From Persephonella sp. (GTDB lineage Bacteria; Aquificota; Aquificia; Aquificales; Hydrogenothermaceae), in NCBI GenBank assembly GCA_026987075.1, contig JALSNI010000046.1, positions 1-37,218 of the forward strand: a DNA stretch of 37,218 nucleotides, given 5' to 3'. This document shows positions 12,518 to 21,351 of the stretch, piece by piece. The notes below the pieces were generated by a model. It searched no databases. It was given only the letters and a program-made list of their open reading frames with translations, and had not been told where the DNA came from. Within the stretch, counting starts at the first letter, position 1. Every line of letters begins with the position of its first letter. The translations under genes and the position numbers were made by a program.

Positions 12518-15310
12518 TTATCTGCATTCTGGCAATCCTTCTATAAGTTTGTTTAACTGCTCGTTTAACTTTTCTGTAAGCTTTTCGTTTTTTAAAGGTT
12601 TAAGCATGCAGGCTGCCTCTTTTTTCTGACCTTCTTTTTTCATTATTTCGGCAGCTTTCAGTCTTGCCTTGATAACAAATTCCTTTGCCTCTGGGTATAA
12701 GTAGATAACGTTAATATAGCTGTTTAAGGCTTCTTCTTTGTTTCCTTCTTTTTCAGCAATAACTCCTAACAGGAAATAGCTTTCTGCTGTATGAAAGTAG
12801 TCTGTTCCTCCAATAGCTTCCTGCAGAAATTTTTTAGCCATATCAGTATGCCCCAGCTCCATCTGTATCTTTCCTAAGTAGTAAGCTATATCATTTCTGT
12901 ATTTAGGAAATCTTGTATAAATGTCTTCAAAATATTCTTTTGCTTTTAAGAGGTCTTTCTTTTTGTAGTATAGAACTGCCAGTTTGAATATGTTTTCATC
13001 ATTGTTTGGAAGTTGTTTCAGCAATGATATTGCTTTTTCGTAATCTCCTATGCTGTCGTAAATTTTTACCAGCAGAGTTTTTCCATTGGCTACATATTTT
13101 CCATTTGGATGTTTTTTTATGTAATCTGTAAGTGTTTTTATAGCATTTTCTAAATCTTTCTTTATATAATACATGTAGCCTAATTTGTAGAATGCATAAT
13201 CAGACTCTTTAGAATCACTAACAATTATGTGTTTGTAAATTTCTTCAGCTTTTTCATACTCCTGTTTTTCCAGGTAATAATCTGCAAGTTGTAGTTTAAG
13301 AAGGTTAACGAAGGGATAGTTAGGATACTTCTGTATAAAGCTGTTAATCTGTTGTGCCACGTCTCCTTCTGATGACTTCATTTCCAATATAGTTAGCTGA
13401 TAGGCTGCATCTATTGCTTCTGGAGAGTTAGAGTATTTTTGTATAAACTGTCTGTATATTTGCCGTGCTTTTTCTATGTTGCCTGCATTGTAGTAGCTGT
13501 CTGCCATCCGTAAAGTTGCTAACTTTCCTAATCTTGTGTTTTCATATTTCTGGGCAAACTCTTTAAACGCCTGTGCAGCTTGAAGGTATTTCTGCTGGGA
13601 AAAGTAAGAATAGGCGTAAAGATATCCAGCTTCTTCAGCTATTTTGTCGTTACCTCTGGAAAGTTCTTTTAAAACTTTTCGTGCTTTATCTAACTGTTCT
13701 TCTTTAAGGTATATGTATGCCAGTAGAAATTTATATTTTCTGTCTGTCTTGTCTTTTATAATCTGGTATGCTTCCTTTAACATATTTCCGTTAAAGGCTG
13801 ATACTGCTTTCATGTAAGGGTCTTTAAATGACAGATATGCCTTTTGATATTCTTTTTTTACAAAGAAATACCATCCTAAGAGATTAGACGCATACTCTTG
13901 GTCGTAACTTTTTAGCAGTTTTACAACGTTTAAATATTCTCTAAACTGTCTGAGCTGAAAGTATATATCAGCTAAAAACTTTAAGGCTGTTTCTTTTAAC
14001 TGGTTTTTTTCTGCCAGTCTGTATGCTTTTTCAAAGTATTCTTTTGCCTGAACTGGTCTGTTAAGTTTTAAGAGAGCATATCCTGCATACAGGAAAAATT
14101 CAGGCTGATTTATGTCTTTGAACATCAAAAATGCATACTGATAATTGCCTGTGTTGTAAGCAGTAACAGCTATCTTTTTTCTAAGGTAATCTATGTATCT
14201 ATTTCCAGTTTTTACTGATTTTTGTAAAATGACGAATGCATTTATGAAATCTTTTCTGTCTGCTAATTCTTCTGCTATTTTTATGTATAGGTTTTGAGAA
14301 AGCTCAGGATTTCTTACTTCTAAAATTCCAGCATCTTCAATGGCTTTTTTTATGTTTCCTGTTTTTATGTCTATTATTCCAAGTCCATAGATGGCATAGT
14401 CTGAAATCTTTTCAACAGAGCCGTATCCTTCAAGAAACTTGTTAAAGTAAGCGGTAGCTTTAGAAAGTTCATTTAAGTTTAAGTAGGAAAATCCTTTGAG
14501 TAACAAAAGATGTCTGTAATATGTGGGAATGTCAATGTTCTTTAACACTTCTAATGCTTCTTTAAATCTGTGGGTTGCAAAAAGGAGATATCCCTTAATG
14601 TATCTGCAATACTCAACAAAGTTTATGTCTAAGTCCTCACAATTAATGTCTTTTGCCAGATTTTGAGCTTCTTTTGGGTTTCCTAAATGGGCAAATAGAA
14701 CACTATGCCAGAAAAGTGAGTTGTCGTCTATCAAATCTATGTTTTTTAACATGTTTTCTGCTTCTTTTAGATTATGAAAGCGGAGATTAAGTATTACTGC
14801 TGAAATACACGAGTAATCTTTTACTTTTGATATATTTTTTGAGCTACATCCTTTTGAAAAATTTTCTAAAGCTTTTTTATATTCTTCTAACCTGTAATAC
14901 ACAATTCCCAAAAGATAGTAAGCATCGTTTATAAATTCCACTTCAGGATACTTTTTTGTTAATGTTTCTAACTTTTCTTTAGCAGAAAATAGCCTTCCCA
15001 TTTGAAAGTCTTCTACTGCTCCTGACATCAGGGCATTTTCTTCAGGAATACCTAAGAATGTAGAAGGTTTTTTTAGGTTTAGAACAGGTGGATTTACTGT
15101 ATATGGAGGTATTGGTTTGAATTCTTCAACAAACAGTTTTATTTCTAACTTTTCTTTTAAACTGATATTTTCAGGAGGAGATAGGAGGGGTTTTTCCTCT
15201 TTTTTTTCTGCTATTATTTCTATAGGAAAGGTAATTTCTGGAACTTTAACTTCCTCAGAAAAAACGGTTGTGAATATGAGTAATAAAGCAAAGAGTATAT
15301 ATCTTCTCAT
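12518..15310 (-). CDS. Large exported TPR-repeat protein
   Basis: 930 residues with a signal peptide (RRYILFALLLIFTTVFSE), a proline-rich stretch near residues 60-80, then a near-continuous array of TPR-like helical pairs from about residue 90 to the end. Typical units are YYLGIVYYRLEEYKKALENF and YKLGYMYYIKKDLENAIKTL, some resembling CpoB/BamD-type TPRs. It is probably a periplasmic scaffold. It starts 1 base after the ribF stop and is followed by exbB and exbD, replacing the TolA/Pal/CpoB set usually found near such motors. That suggests it is a periplasmic partner of the ExbBD motor. No lipobox is seen. The exact family was not recognised. Confidence 0.88.
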   Translation of the reverse strand: MRRYILFALLLIFTTVFSEEVKVPEITFPIEIIAEKKEEKPLLSPPENISLKEKLEIKLFVEEFKPIPPYTVNPPVLNLKKPSTFLGIPEENALMSGAVEDFQMGRLFSAKEKLETLTKKYPEVEFINDAYYLLGIVYYRLEEYKKALENFSKGCSSKNISKVKDYSCISAVILNLRFHNLKEAENMLKNIDLIDDNSLFWHSVLFAHLGNPKEAQNLAKDINCEDLDINFVEYCRYIKGYLLFATHRFKEALEVLKNIDIPTYYRHLLLLKGFSYLNLNELSKATAYFNKFLEGYGSVEKISDYAIYGLGIIDIKTGNIKKAIEDAGILEVRNPELSQNLYIKIAEELADRKDFINAFVILQKSVKTGNRYIDYLRKKIAVTAYNTGNYQYAFLMFKDINQPEFFLYAGYALLKLNRPVQAKEYFEKAYRLAEKNQLKETALKFLADIYFQLRQFREYLNVVKLLKSYDQEYASNLLGWYFFVKKEYQKAYLSFKDPYMKAVSAFNGNMLKEAYQIIKDKTDRKYKFLLAYIYLKEEQLDKARKVLKELSRGNDKIAEEAGYLYAYSYFSQQKYLQAAQAFKEFAQKYENTRLGKLATLRMADSYYNAGNIEKARQIYRQFIQKYSNSPEAIDAAYQLTILEMKSSEGDVAQQINSFIQKYPNYPFVNLLKLQLADYYLEKQEYEKAEEIYKHIIVSDSKESDYAFYKLGYMYYIKKDLENAIKTLTDYIKKHPNGKYVANGKTLLVKIYDSIGDYEKAISLLKQLPNNDENIFKLAVLYYKKKDLLKAKEYFEDIYTRFPKYRNDIAYYLGKIQMELGHTDMAKKFLQEAIGGTDYFHTAESYFLLGVIAEKEGNKEEALNSYINVIYLYPEAKEFVIKARLKAAEIMKKEGQKKEAACMLKPLKNEKLTEKLNEQLNKLIEGLPECR

Positions 15311-15311
15311 T

Positions 15312-16229
15312 TTATACCTCTAACATCTGAAGGGTTTTTTTTATGTCTGTCTTTATCTGATTTTTTAGCTGTTGAAGAGTTTCAAACTTTTTTTCTTCTC
15401 TTAGAAATTTCTTGAAGAAGATTTTTATTTCTGTTTTTTCTTTTATGTTTATATTTTCTCCTATAATGTGGGCTTCTATGAGTATCTGTTTTCCATCTAC
15501 AGTTGGTCTTGAACCATAATTTATAACGGCAGGATATATGTGTTTGTTTACAGATACAAAACCTGAATACACTCCTCTCTTTAAACAGAGGTCTTCTGAT
15601 GGTTTTATGTTTAGTGTGGGGTATCCAATCTGTTTACCTATTTGGTTTCCTCTCTGAATAGTTCCTTTAATGCAGTAGGTTCTTCCTAAGAGATGCTCCA
15701 CTTCTTCTAATCTTCCTTCCTTGAGTAGCTGTCTTATTTTTGTGCTGCTTATTCTTTCATTGTTTTCTTTTAAAGGAGGTATTACAGTGATGTTTATGTT
15801 AAATTTGTTTCCTAAGATTTTTGCTGTTTCAATGTTTCCTTTACCTCTATACCCAAATTTCCAATCATGTCCTACGATTAACTCTCTACATTTTAGATTT
15901 TTAGATAAAAATTCCATAAATTCTTCAGGGCTTTTCTCTGCAAAACTTTTATCAAAGTGTATTACATACACGTATTCTATTCCCTGTTGTCTTAGCAGGT
16001 CTAATTTTGTTTCAAGATTTGTTATTCTACAGGGGGTATTTTCCGGGTTGAGTAACTTTTTAGGATGAGGTTCAAAAGTGATGACGAGGGATTTTTTGTT
16101 TTTTTTGTGGGCAATCTCTTTTATTTCCTGTAATATGAAAGTATGTCCCTTATGAAAACCGTCAAAATTACCTATAGTGCATACTGTTTCTTCTTTTAGA
16201 GGCAGGTCTGCTTCTGTAATAACCTTCAT
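15312..16229 (-). CDS. ribF: Bifunctional riboflavin kinase / FAD synthetase
   Basis: 305 residues, the usual length. RibF makes FMN from riboflavin and then FAD. The N-terminal adenylyltransferase domain has GNFDGFHKGH at residues 20-29 and ISSTKIRQLLKEG. The C-terminal kinase domain has GRTYCIKGTIQRGNQIGKQIGYPTLNI, including the PTLN metal and nucleotide motif. It overlaps recX by 4 bases. Its FAD is the substrate of the ApbE enzyme in the first island, although the two genes are far apart. Confidence 0.95.
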   Translation of the reverse strand: MKVITEADLPLKEETVCTIGNFDGFHKGHTFILQEIKEIAHKKNKKSLVITFEPHPKKLLNPENTPCRITNLETKLDLLRQQGIEYVYVIHFDKSFAEKSPEEFMEFLSKNLKCRELIVGHDWKFGYRGKGNIETAKILGNKFNINITVIPPLKENNERISSTKIRQLLKEGRLEEVEHLLGRTYCIKGTIQRGNQIGKQIGYPTLNIKPSEDLCLKRGVYSGFVSVNKHIYPAVINYGSRPTVDGKQILIEAHIIGENINIKEKTEIKIFFKKFLREEKKFETLQQLKNQIKTDIKKTLQMLEV

Positions 16230-16639
16230 TCTTCCTCATCTAAAAATTTATTGGCTGCTTCCTGTATTACTGAGTATGAAAAACCTCTATTTTTTAAAAA
16301 TTTTACTATATCGTAAAACCTTTTTTCCCCTATATATTTGTTTTTTAATAGGTTCATGGCTGATTTTAGCTCTTCCTCGTAAGAAATCTCAATAGATACT
16401 CCTTTAGAAAAAAGCTTTCTTTTTATGTATGTGGAGCTTTTTCCTTTCTCTATAGCTTTTTCCTTTACCCTTTCTAAAAGTTTATCGTCGTTAATCAAGT
16501 GTTGGTTTTTTAAATAGATAACAGTTTCTTCTATTTCCTCTTCAGAAAAGCCTTTTTGGGATAGTTTTCTCCTTATCTCACTTTCAAAGTAGTCCTTTTT
16601 CGCAAGAAGTTTCAGTGCATACGATTTTGCTTTCTCCAT
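16226..16639 (-). CDS. recX: RecA regulator RecX
   Basis: 137 residues of charged three-helix repeats, typical of RecX, which binds RecA filaments and limits their activity. The family style is clear in ALKLLAKKDYFESEIRRKLSQKGF and IEETVIYLKNQHLINDDKLLERV. It is slightly short for the family. The ATG abuts the pilT stop with no gap, and the gene overlaps ribF by 4 bases. It is two genes downstream of recA, with pilT placed between, which is unusual because recX normally follows recA directly. Confidence 0.88.
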   Translation of the reverse strand: MEKAKSYALKLLAKKDYFESEIRRKLSQKGFSEEEIEETVIYLKNQHLINDDKLLERVKEKAIEKGKSSTYIKRKLFSKGVSIEISYEEELKSAMNLLKNKYIGEKRFYDIVKFLKNRGFSYSVIQEAANKFLDEEE

Positions 16640-17761
16640 TTATTGATATTTTCCGTCTATTCCATACATTCCTGCGTCATACTCCCCAGAGGAAACTCCT
16701 TTTATCTTTAGGTCAAGGTCTGATGGATTGGTTGCGTATGCAAGGGCGTTTTCGTAAGAAATCCATCCTTTGTTGTAAAGGTCTAATATTGCCATGTCAA
16801 ATGTCTGCATACCGTATTCACTTCTACCTTTTTCCATCAGCTCTGTTATTGTCTCAAACTTGTCTGGGTCTATAATAGCGTCAAATACTGCACCTGTGTT
16901 TATCAGTATTTCAACAGCTGGGACTATACCTTCCTGGTCTTTTCTTGGAATAAGTCTCTGGGATATTACAGCCTTCAGGGTTGAGGCAAGCATTATTCTG
17001 ATGTGGTTCTGTGCTTCTAATGGAAACATATCTATAATCCTGTTCAATGTATCTTTTGCGTCTTGCGTATGAAGTGTTGAAAAGACAAGGTGTCCAGTCT
17101 CTGCAGCTCTTAAAGCTGTTTCAACAGTCTCAACATCTCTCATCTCTCCAACCATTATAACGTCAGGGTCTTCCCTCAGTGCTGCCCTGAGTGCAGTGGC
17201 AAATGTTGTGGAGTCCAGTCCTATCTCTCTCTGGGCGATGTAGCACTTCTTATCGTGAAAAACATACTCAATAGGGTCTTCAATGGTGATGATAACGTCT
17301 TCCATGTTCTGGTTTCTGTAGTCTATCATTGCTGCAAGGGTTGTGGATTTACCTGTTCCTGTGGGACCTGTAACGAGAACGAGTCCTCTTTTCTCAAGGG
17401 CAATCTCTGCAAGTTTTTTGGGGAGGTTTAGCTCTTCAAATGAAGGTATCCTTGTTTTTAAAATCCTGAATGCAAATGCATATGTTCCTCTCTGCCTGTA
17501 TATGTTTACCCTGAATCTGCTAACTCCCGGTATGGAGTAGGATATGTCTATCTCTCCTTTTCTTATCAGTTCTGCTTTTTTGTTTTCGCTTTTTATGACA
17601 GTGTTAATAAAATTTACTATGTCGTGCTCTTTTATCTTTCCAAACTCTTCCTTGTCTGTCAGTTTCCTGTTTATCCTGAATACAGGATGTCTCCCTATCT
17701 TCAGATGAATGTCTGTAGCATTTTCCTCAACGGCCTTTGTGAGTATATCATTGAGCTCCAC
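16640..17761 (-). CDS. pilT: Type IV pilus retraction ATPase PilT
   Basis: 373 residues. PilT is the hexameric ATPase that disassembles type IV pili for twitching motility and DNA uptake. Walker [10 protein letters not shown] is at 132-140, the Asp box has [11 protein letters not shown], Walker B is [12 protein letters not shown], and the His box is [22 protein letters not shown]-type and [14 protein letters not shown] segments fit PilT rather than PilB. The start is GTG 17761, inside recA (14-base overlap), with GGGAGGG upstream. No other pilus gene is in the window. Confidence 0.95.
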   Translation of the reverse strand: MELNDILTKAVEENATDIHLKIGRHPVFRINRKLTDKEEFGKIKEHDIVNFINTVIKSENKKAELIRKGEIDISYSIPGVSRFRVNIYRQRGTYAFAFRILKTRIPSFEELNLPKKLAEIALEKRGLVLVTGPTGTGKSTTLAAMIDYRNQNMEDVIITIEDPIEYVFHDKKCYIAQREIGLDSTTFATALRAALREDPDVIMVGEMRDVETVETALRAAETGHLVFSTLHTQDAKDTLNRIIDMFPLEAQNHIRIMLASTLKAVISQRLIPRKDQEGIVPAVEILINTGAVFDAIIDPDKFETITELMEKGRSEYGMQTFDMAILDLYNKGWISYENALAYATNPSDLDLKIKGVSSGEYDAGMYGIDGKYQ

Positions 17762-18764
17762 TGTTTATACCCTCCCTTATTTTTTGTTCTATTTCTTCTT
17801 TTATTTCAGGGTTTTGTTTTAGAAACTCCCTTGCTTTTTCCCTGCCCTGACCAATCTTCATATCTCCATATGAATACCATGCTCCACTTTTTTTGATTAT
17901 TCCAAGCTCTTCTCCAAGGTCTAAAATCTCTCCTTCTTTTGAGATACCTTCTCCGTATATAACGTCAAATTCTGCTTCTTTAAATGGAGGTGCAAGTTTA
18001 TTTTTGACCACTTTTACTTTAACTCTGCTTCCTACTTTTTCACCAGAGTCTTTTATATCTTTTTTCCTTACTTCTAATCTCATATCAGCAAAGAATTTTA
18101 TGGCTCTTCCCCCTGTCGTTGTTTCAGGATTTCCAAACATAACACCAACTTTTTCTCTTATCTGGTTAATAAGAACAAGGGCAGTGTTTGATTTATTTAC
18201 AGCTCCTTTTAGAACTCTCATTGCCTTTGACATCAGCCTTGCGTGCAGTCCTACATTAGAGTCTTCTATATCTCCCTCAAGCTCAGCCTTTGGAACAAGA
18301 GCTGCGACAGAGTCTATAATAACAACATCTACAGCTCCACTCCTGATAAGTGTTTCTGCTATTTCTAATGCCTGTTCTCCGTAATCTGGCTGTGAGACAA
18401 TCAGGTCGTCTATGTTTACGCCAATTGCTTTTGCGTATTTTGGGTCAAATGCATGTTCAGCATCTATGAATACAGCTTTTCCTCCTATTTTCTGAGTTTC
18501 TGCGATAAGGTGGAGCGTAAGTGTTGTTTTTCCTGAAGATTCTGGACCAAAAATTTCTGTTATCCTTCCCCTTGGTATTCCACCAATACCTGTTGCCATG
18601 TCTAATGTGAGAGAACCTGAAGGTATTGCTTCAACAGTCTTTATAGCCTCTGAGCTGAGGGTCATAACAGACCCTTTTCCAAATTTCTTTTCTATCTGGG
18701 CAAGGGCACTTTCTAAGGCTTTTTTTCTTGCTTCTAACTCTTTTTCGTCTAAGACTTCACCCAT
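17748..18764 (-). CDS. recA: Recombinase RecA
   Basis: 338 residues. RecA binds single-stranded DNA and drives strand exchange and repair. Walker A GPESSGKT is at 73-80, Walker B is [12 protein letters not shown], the L1/L2 region has [17 protein letters not shown], and a short acidic-basic C-terminus follows. AGGAGGAATTTTTTAG precedes the ATG. It lies 16 bases after gatC and overlaps pilT by 14 bases. No LexA-like box was seen before the operon promoter. Confidence 0.98.
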   Translation of the reverse strand: MGEVLDEKELEARKKALESALAQIEKKFGKGSVMTLSSEAIKTVEAIPSGSLTLDMATGIGGIPRGRITEIFGPESSGKTTLTLHLIAETQKIGGKAVFIDAEHAFDPKYAKAIGVNIDDLIVSQPDYGEQALEIAETLIRSGAVDVVIIDSVAALVPKAELEGDIEDSNVGLHARLMSKAMRVLKGAVNKSNTALVLINQIREKVGVMFGNPETTTGGRAIKFFADMRLEVRKKDIKDSGEKVGSRVKVKVVKNKLAPPFKEAEFDVIYGEGISKEGEILDLGEELGIIKKSGAWYSYGDMKIGQGREKAREFLKQNPEIKEEIEQKIREGINSGAQ

Positions 18765-18780
18765 CTAAAAAATTCCTCCT

Positions 18781-19071
18781 CTATTCAGCGGAAACGACCC
18801 TTGGGACTACAAAAAATCCCCTTTCAGACTGGGGAGCATTGGAAAGGGCTTCTTCTTTTGTCAACCCTTCTTCTATATGGTCGTCCCTCATAGGCGTTTC
18901 CTGATTTATTAATTCATAAAAAGGTAATATATTTTCTGTATCTAATTCTTCAAGTTTTTCTATAAATCCTAAAATGTCTGAAAGCTGTTTTGAGAATAGC
19001 TCAACCTCTTCTTCTTTTAGTTTCAGTTTTGAAAGCTGGGCCACCTTCAAGACAGTTTCTCTGTCTATCAT
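18781..19071 (-). CDS. gatC: Glutamyl/aspartyl-tRNA amidotransferase subunit C
   Basis: 96 residues, the usual length. GatC stabilises the GatCAB complex that makes Gln-tRNA and Asn-tRNA by transamidation. The family pattern is clear: VLKVAQLSKLKLKEEEVELF, then ILGFIEKLEELDTE, then PMRDDH and the C-terminal GFFVVPRVV. It is the first gene after the predicted promoter at 19099-19128 and so leads the recA run. gatA and gatB are not nearby. Confidence 0.95.
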   Translation of the reverse strand: MIDRETVLKVAQLSKLKLKEEEVELFSKQLSDILGFIEKLEELDTENILPFYELINQETPMRDDHIEEGLTKEEALSNAPQSERGFFVVPRVVSAE

Positions 19072-19098
19072 TTAGTTCTCCTTTTTTATTTTTTCGTC

Positions 19099-19128
19099 AT
19101 TATATAATTCTATCATTACTGTTGTCTA
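19099..19128 (-). promoter_or_regulatory. Predicted promoter of the gatC-recA run
   Basis: On the minus strand TAGACA (19128-19123) and TATAAT (19104-19099) are separated by 18 bases. The -10 is perfect and the -35 is one base off. Transcription should start near 19092, about 20 bases before the gatC ATG. Confidence 0.7.
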
Positions 19129-19265
19129 TAGTCAGTCATAAAATCTATAAGTCCTTAATTTTTAAAGATTTTCTGATAAAAAAATCTTAATAATTTTTTT
19201 ATATGATAAAAATCATTCCTAATAAGGAACGTATGGTCTAAATTATAGTTAACTTTAGTTAGCAT

Positions 19266-19283
19266 CCCCCTCCCTCCCCCTCC
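19266..19283. repeat. C-rich/G-rich mirror-symmetric tract
   Basis: CCCCCTCCCTCCCCCTCC on the plus strand stands out in AT-rich surroundings. On the minus strand the first 15 bases give GGGGGAGGGAGGGGG, a mirror repeat. Such tracts can form triplex DNA or two-layer G-quadruplexes. It lies between the hairpin at 19291 and the promoter of gatC. Confidence 0.6.
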
Positions 19284-19290
19284 ATTTCCT

Positions 19291-19315
19291 GCGGGTCTAT
19301 CAGACCCGCCTTTTT
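19291..19315 (+). terminator. Forward-facing terminator-like hairpin without an upstream gene
   Basis: GCGGGTCT (19291-19298), loop ATC, AGACCCGC (19302-19309), then C and five T. It is a strong intrinsic terminator for plus-strand transcripts. The flanking genes topA and gatC are both minus-strand. Read on the minus strand after topA the hairpin has no T tail, so it would be a poor terminator for topA. Confidence 0.65.
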
Positions 19316-21347
19316 ATTTTCTTCTTTTTTTAAAGTAGCTGCTCAGCCATTTTAATGCTTTTTCTGGTTTATCTATCAGGTCTTCTCTGCCGTTTTTTAT
19401 GAGGACTGCCTTCTGTTTTTCTGACAGGATGTATGATTTCATTGCTTCTTTTTTTGCCCTGTTTATCCATTTTTTCATCTTATCCCTGTCCTGTAGAACA
19501 TCCTCTGGCAATTCAATTCCTGTTTTTTCTGACAGGGATTTTGCATATGATATCTGTTTTTCTGTAGGTTTTGTATCTTTATGCTGGTCTATAAATTTTT
19601 TCAGCTCCTTTGGATTGTCTAATATGTGGGATATGTCTTTCCCATGTTTCTGTGCAAGGTCTAACGCATATTGGAGCATCTTTTTTGAAACTACAGTTTT
19701 CCCTGAGGACTGGGTTTTTTCGTAAATCTGTTTTACGAACTCTTTCCAGTCTTTTTTTCTCTGTTCTACGCTGTCTAAGAAGTCTTCCATATTTTTTGTG
19801 AAGTCGTAATCTACAACCCAGCTGTATTTTTTGTCTAAGTAATCTATCAGCTCGTATGCTGCCTGAGTTGGCTTCAGTGCATTTCCTTCCTTTACAACAT
19901 ATCCTCTGTCTTTTATTGTTTTCATTATGGTTGCATATGTAGAAGGTCTGCCTATGCCTAATTCTTCAAGCTTTCTGACCAGTGAACCTTCTGTGTAGCG
20001 TGGTGGTGGTTTTGTCCACTTTTCTTCTAATTTCTGGTCTAATTTCTGGAGTTTTTCTCCTTTTTGCAGAGGGGGAATTTTCTGTGTATCTTCTTTGTCT
20101 TCTATGTTGTAAAGCCTTTTGTATCCGTCAAAGATTATTACAGAGCCAGTTGTTTTGAATCTGTAACCTTTTATATCAAAAATTGCTGTTGTTCTTTCGT
20201 AGACTGCTTCTTTCATCTGTGATGCTACTGTTCTCTGGTAAATCAGCCTGAGGAGCTTGAAGTGGTCTTCTGTCAGGCCTTTTTCCTGAACGAGCTGTTT
20301 CTGTTTTTCTATTGGAACAAAGTTTGTTATTCTTATGGCTTCGTGGGCATCTGCCTGCGTGTTTTTTGAGCGGTATTTTTTTGCCTTTGGGGGCAGATAT
20401 TCCTCTCCAAAATATTCTTTTATAAACATTCTTATCTTTTTTACTGCTTCATCAGATATCCTGACGCTGTCTGTCCTGTGATATGTTATAAGACCGTTTT
20501 CAAATAAATCCTGTGCAAGGAGCATCGTTTTTTCTGGGGAAAACCTTAGCTGGGCATTTGCTGTCTGTTGTAAAACAGATGTGGTAAATGGTGGTTTTGG
20601 AGACTGCTTTACCTGCTTTTTTTGTATCTCTACAACTGTTGCTTCTGTTTCCTCTTTGATTTCTTCGTATATCTTTTCTGCTAAATTTTTGTCTTCTATT
20701 CTCTGTTTTTCATAAAATGCTGTAAAGGGAATATCTGACTTTTCCAACAGGACAGATAAAACGTAGTAAGGTGTTGGCTTGAATGACTGTATTTCTCTTT
20801 CTCTTTCTACCACTAATCTTACAGCAGGAGATTGAACTCTCCCCACACTGAACCTTCCTCCAATCTCTTTAGATGCAATGGGAGAGAGTATGTATCCAAC
20901 AATTCTGTCTCCAACTCTTCTGCCTAAGAATGCATCAAACAGACCAAAGTTTGTTTTTTCAAACTCCGGGGCTTTTTTTATCACTTCTTTTATATGTTTG
21001 GGGGTTATCTCGTGGAACTCTGCCCTTTTGATTCCTTTTGCTTTCTTTTTCAGCTCGTCATACATAAAGTATCCTATGGCATAACCTTCCCTGTCTGGGT
21101 CTGTTGCTATGTAAACTTCAGCATTTTCTGCAAGTTTTTTTATCTCAGACAGTATTTTTCTGTGATTTTTTGATTTTATAACAAATTTTGGTTTGAAGCT
21201 TTTAAGGTCAACTCCCATCTCTTTTTCTGGGAGGTCTTTAAAATGACCTATTGTTGCCTTTACAGAAAAGTCCTTCCCTAAAATCTTCTGTATCTCCCTT
21301 GCCTTTTTTGGTGATTCTACAATCACAACCTTTTTACTTTTTCCCAT
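19314..21347 (-). CDS. topA: DNA topoisomerase I (type IA) with non-zinc C-terminal repeats
   Basis: 677 residues. TopA relaxes negative supercoils. The Toprim domain has IVESPKKAREI and ATDPDREGYAIG (about 81-92), and the active-site tyrosine is Tyr289 in GLITYHRTDSVRIS. GIGRPSTYATIM at about 464-475 closes the core. Instead of the usual Cys4 zinc ribbons, residues 553-677 hold about three roughly 40-residue helical repeats. Each begins S/TEKQ-like (SKKMLQYALDLAQKHG, TEKQISYAKSLSEKTG, SEKQKAVLIKNGRED) and the first two end KKFI/KKWI. No cysteine pair is visible there. It starts 4 bases after the queC stop. Confidence 0.95.
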   Translation of the reverse strand: MGKSKKVVIVESPKKAREIQKILGKDFSVKATIGHFKDLPEKEMGVDLKSFKPKFVIKSKNHRKILSEIKKLAENAEVYIATDPDREGYAIGYFMYDELKKKAKGIKRAEFHEITPKHIKEVIKKAPEFEKTNFGLFDAFLGRRVGDRIVGYILSPIASKEIGGRFSVGRVQSPAVRLVVEREREIQSFKPTPYYVLSVLLEKSDIPFTAFYEKQRIEDKNLAEKIYEEIKEETEATVVEIQKKQVKQSPKPPFTTSVLQQTANAQLRFSPEKTMLLAQDLFENGLITYHRTDSVRISDEAVKKIRMFIKEYFGEEYLPPKAKKYRSKNTQADAHEAIRITNFVPIEKQKQLVQEKGLTEDHFKLLRLIYQRTVASQMKEAVYERTTAIFDIKGYRFKTTGSVIIFDGYKRLYNIEDKEDTQKIPPLQKGEKLQKLDQKLEEKWTKPPPRYTEGSLVRKLEELGIGRPSTYATIMKTIKDRGYVVKEGNALKPTQAAYELIDYLDKKYSWVVDYDFTKNMEDFLDSVEQRKKDWKEFVKQIYEKTQSSGKTVVSKKMLQYALDLAQKHGKDISHILDNPKELKKFIDQHKDTKPTEKQISYAKSLSEKTGIELPEDVLQDRDKMKKWINRAKKEAMKSYILSEKQKAVLIKNGREDLIDKPEKALKWLSSYFKKRRK

Positions 21348-21351
21348 CTAT

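Noticed and set aside
17893-18384. 163-residue plus-strand frame
   Set aside because: It is fully antisense to recA, with low-complexity Ser/Thr/Phe composition typical of a shadow.
19162-19200. AT-only hairpin (AAGATTTT / AAAATCTT) followed by seven T
   Set aside because: It would be a very weak stem at high temperature, so I did not list it as a terminator.
19203-19241. 12-codon frame ahead of the forward hairpin (MIKIIPNKERMV)
   Set aside because: Too short, with no ribosome site; it cannot be told from chance.
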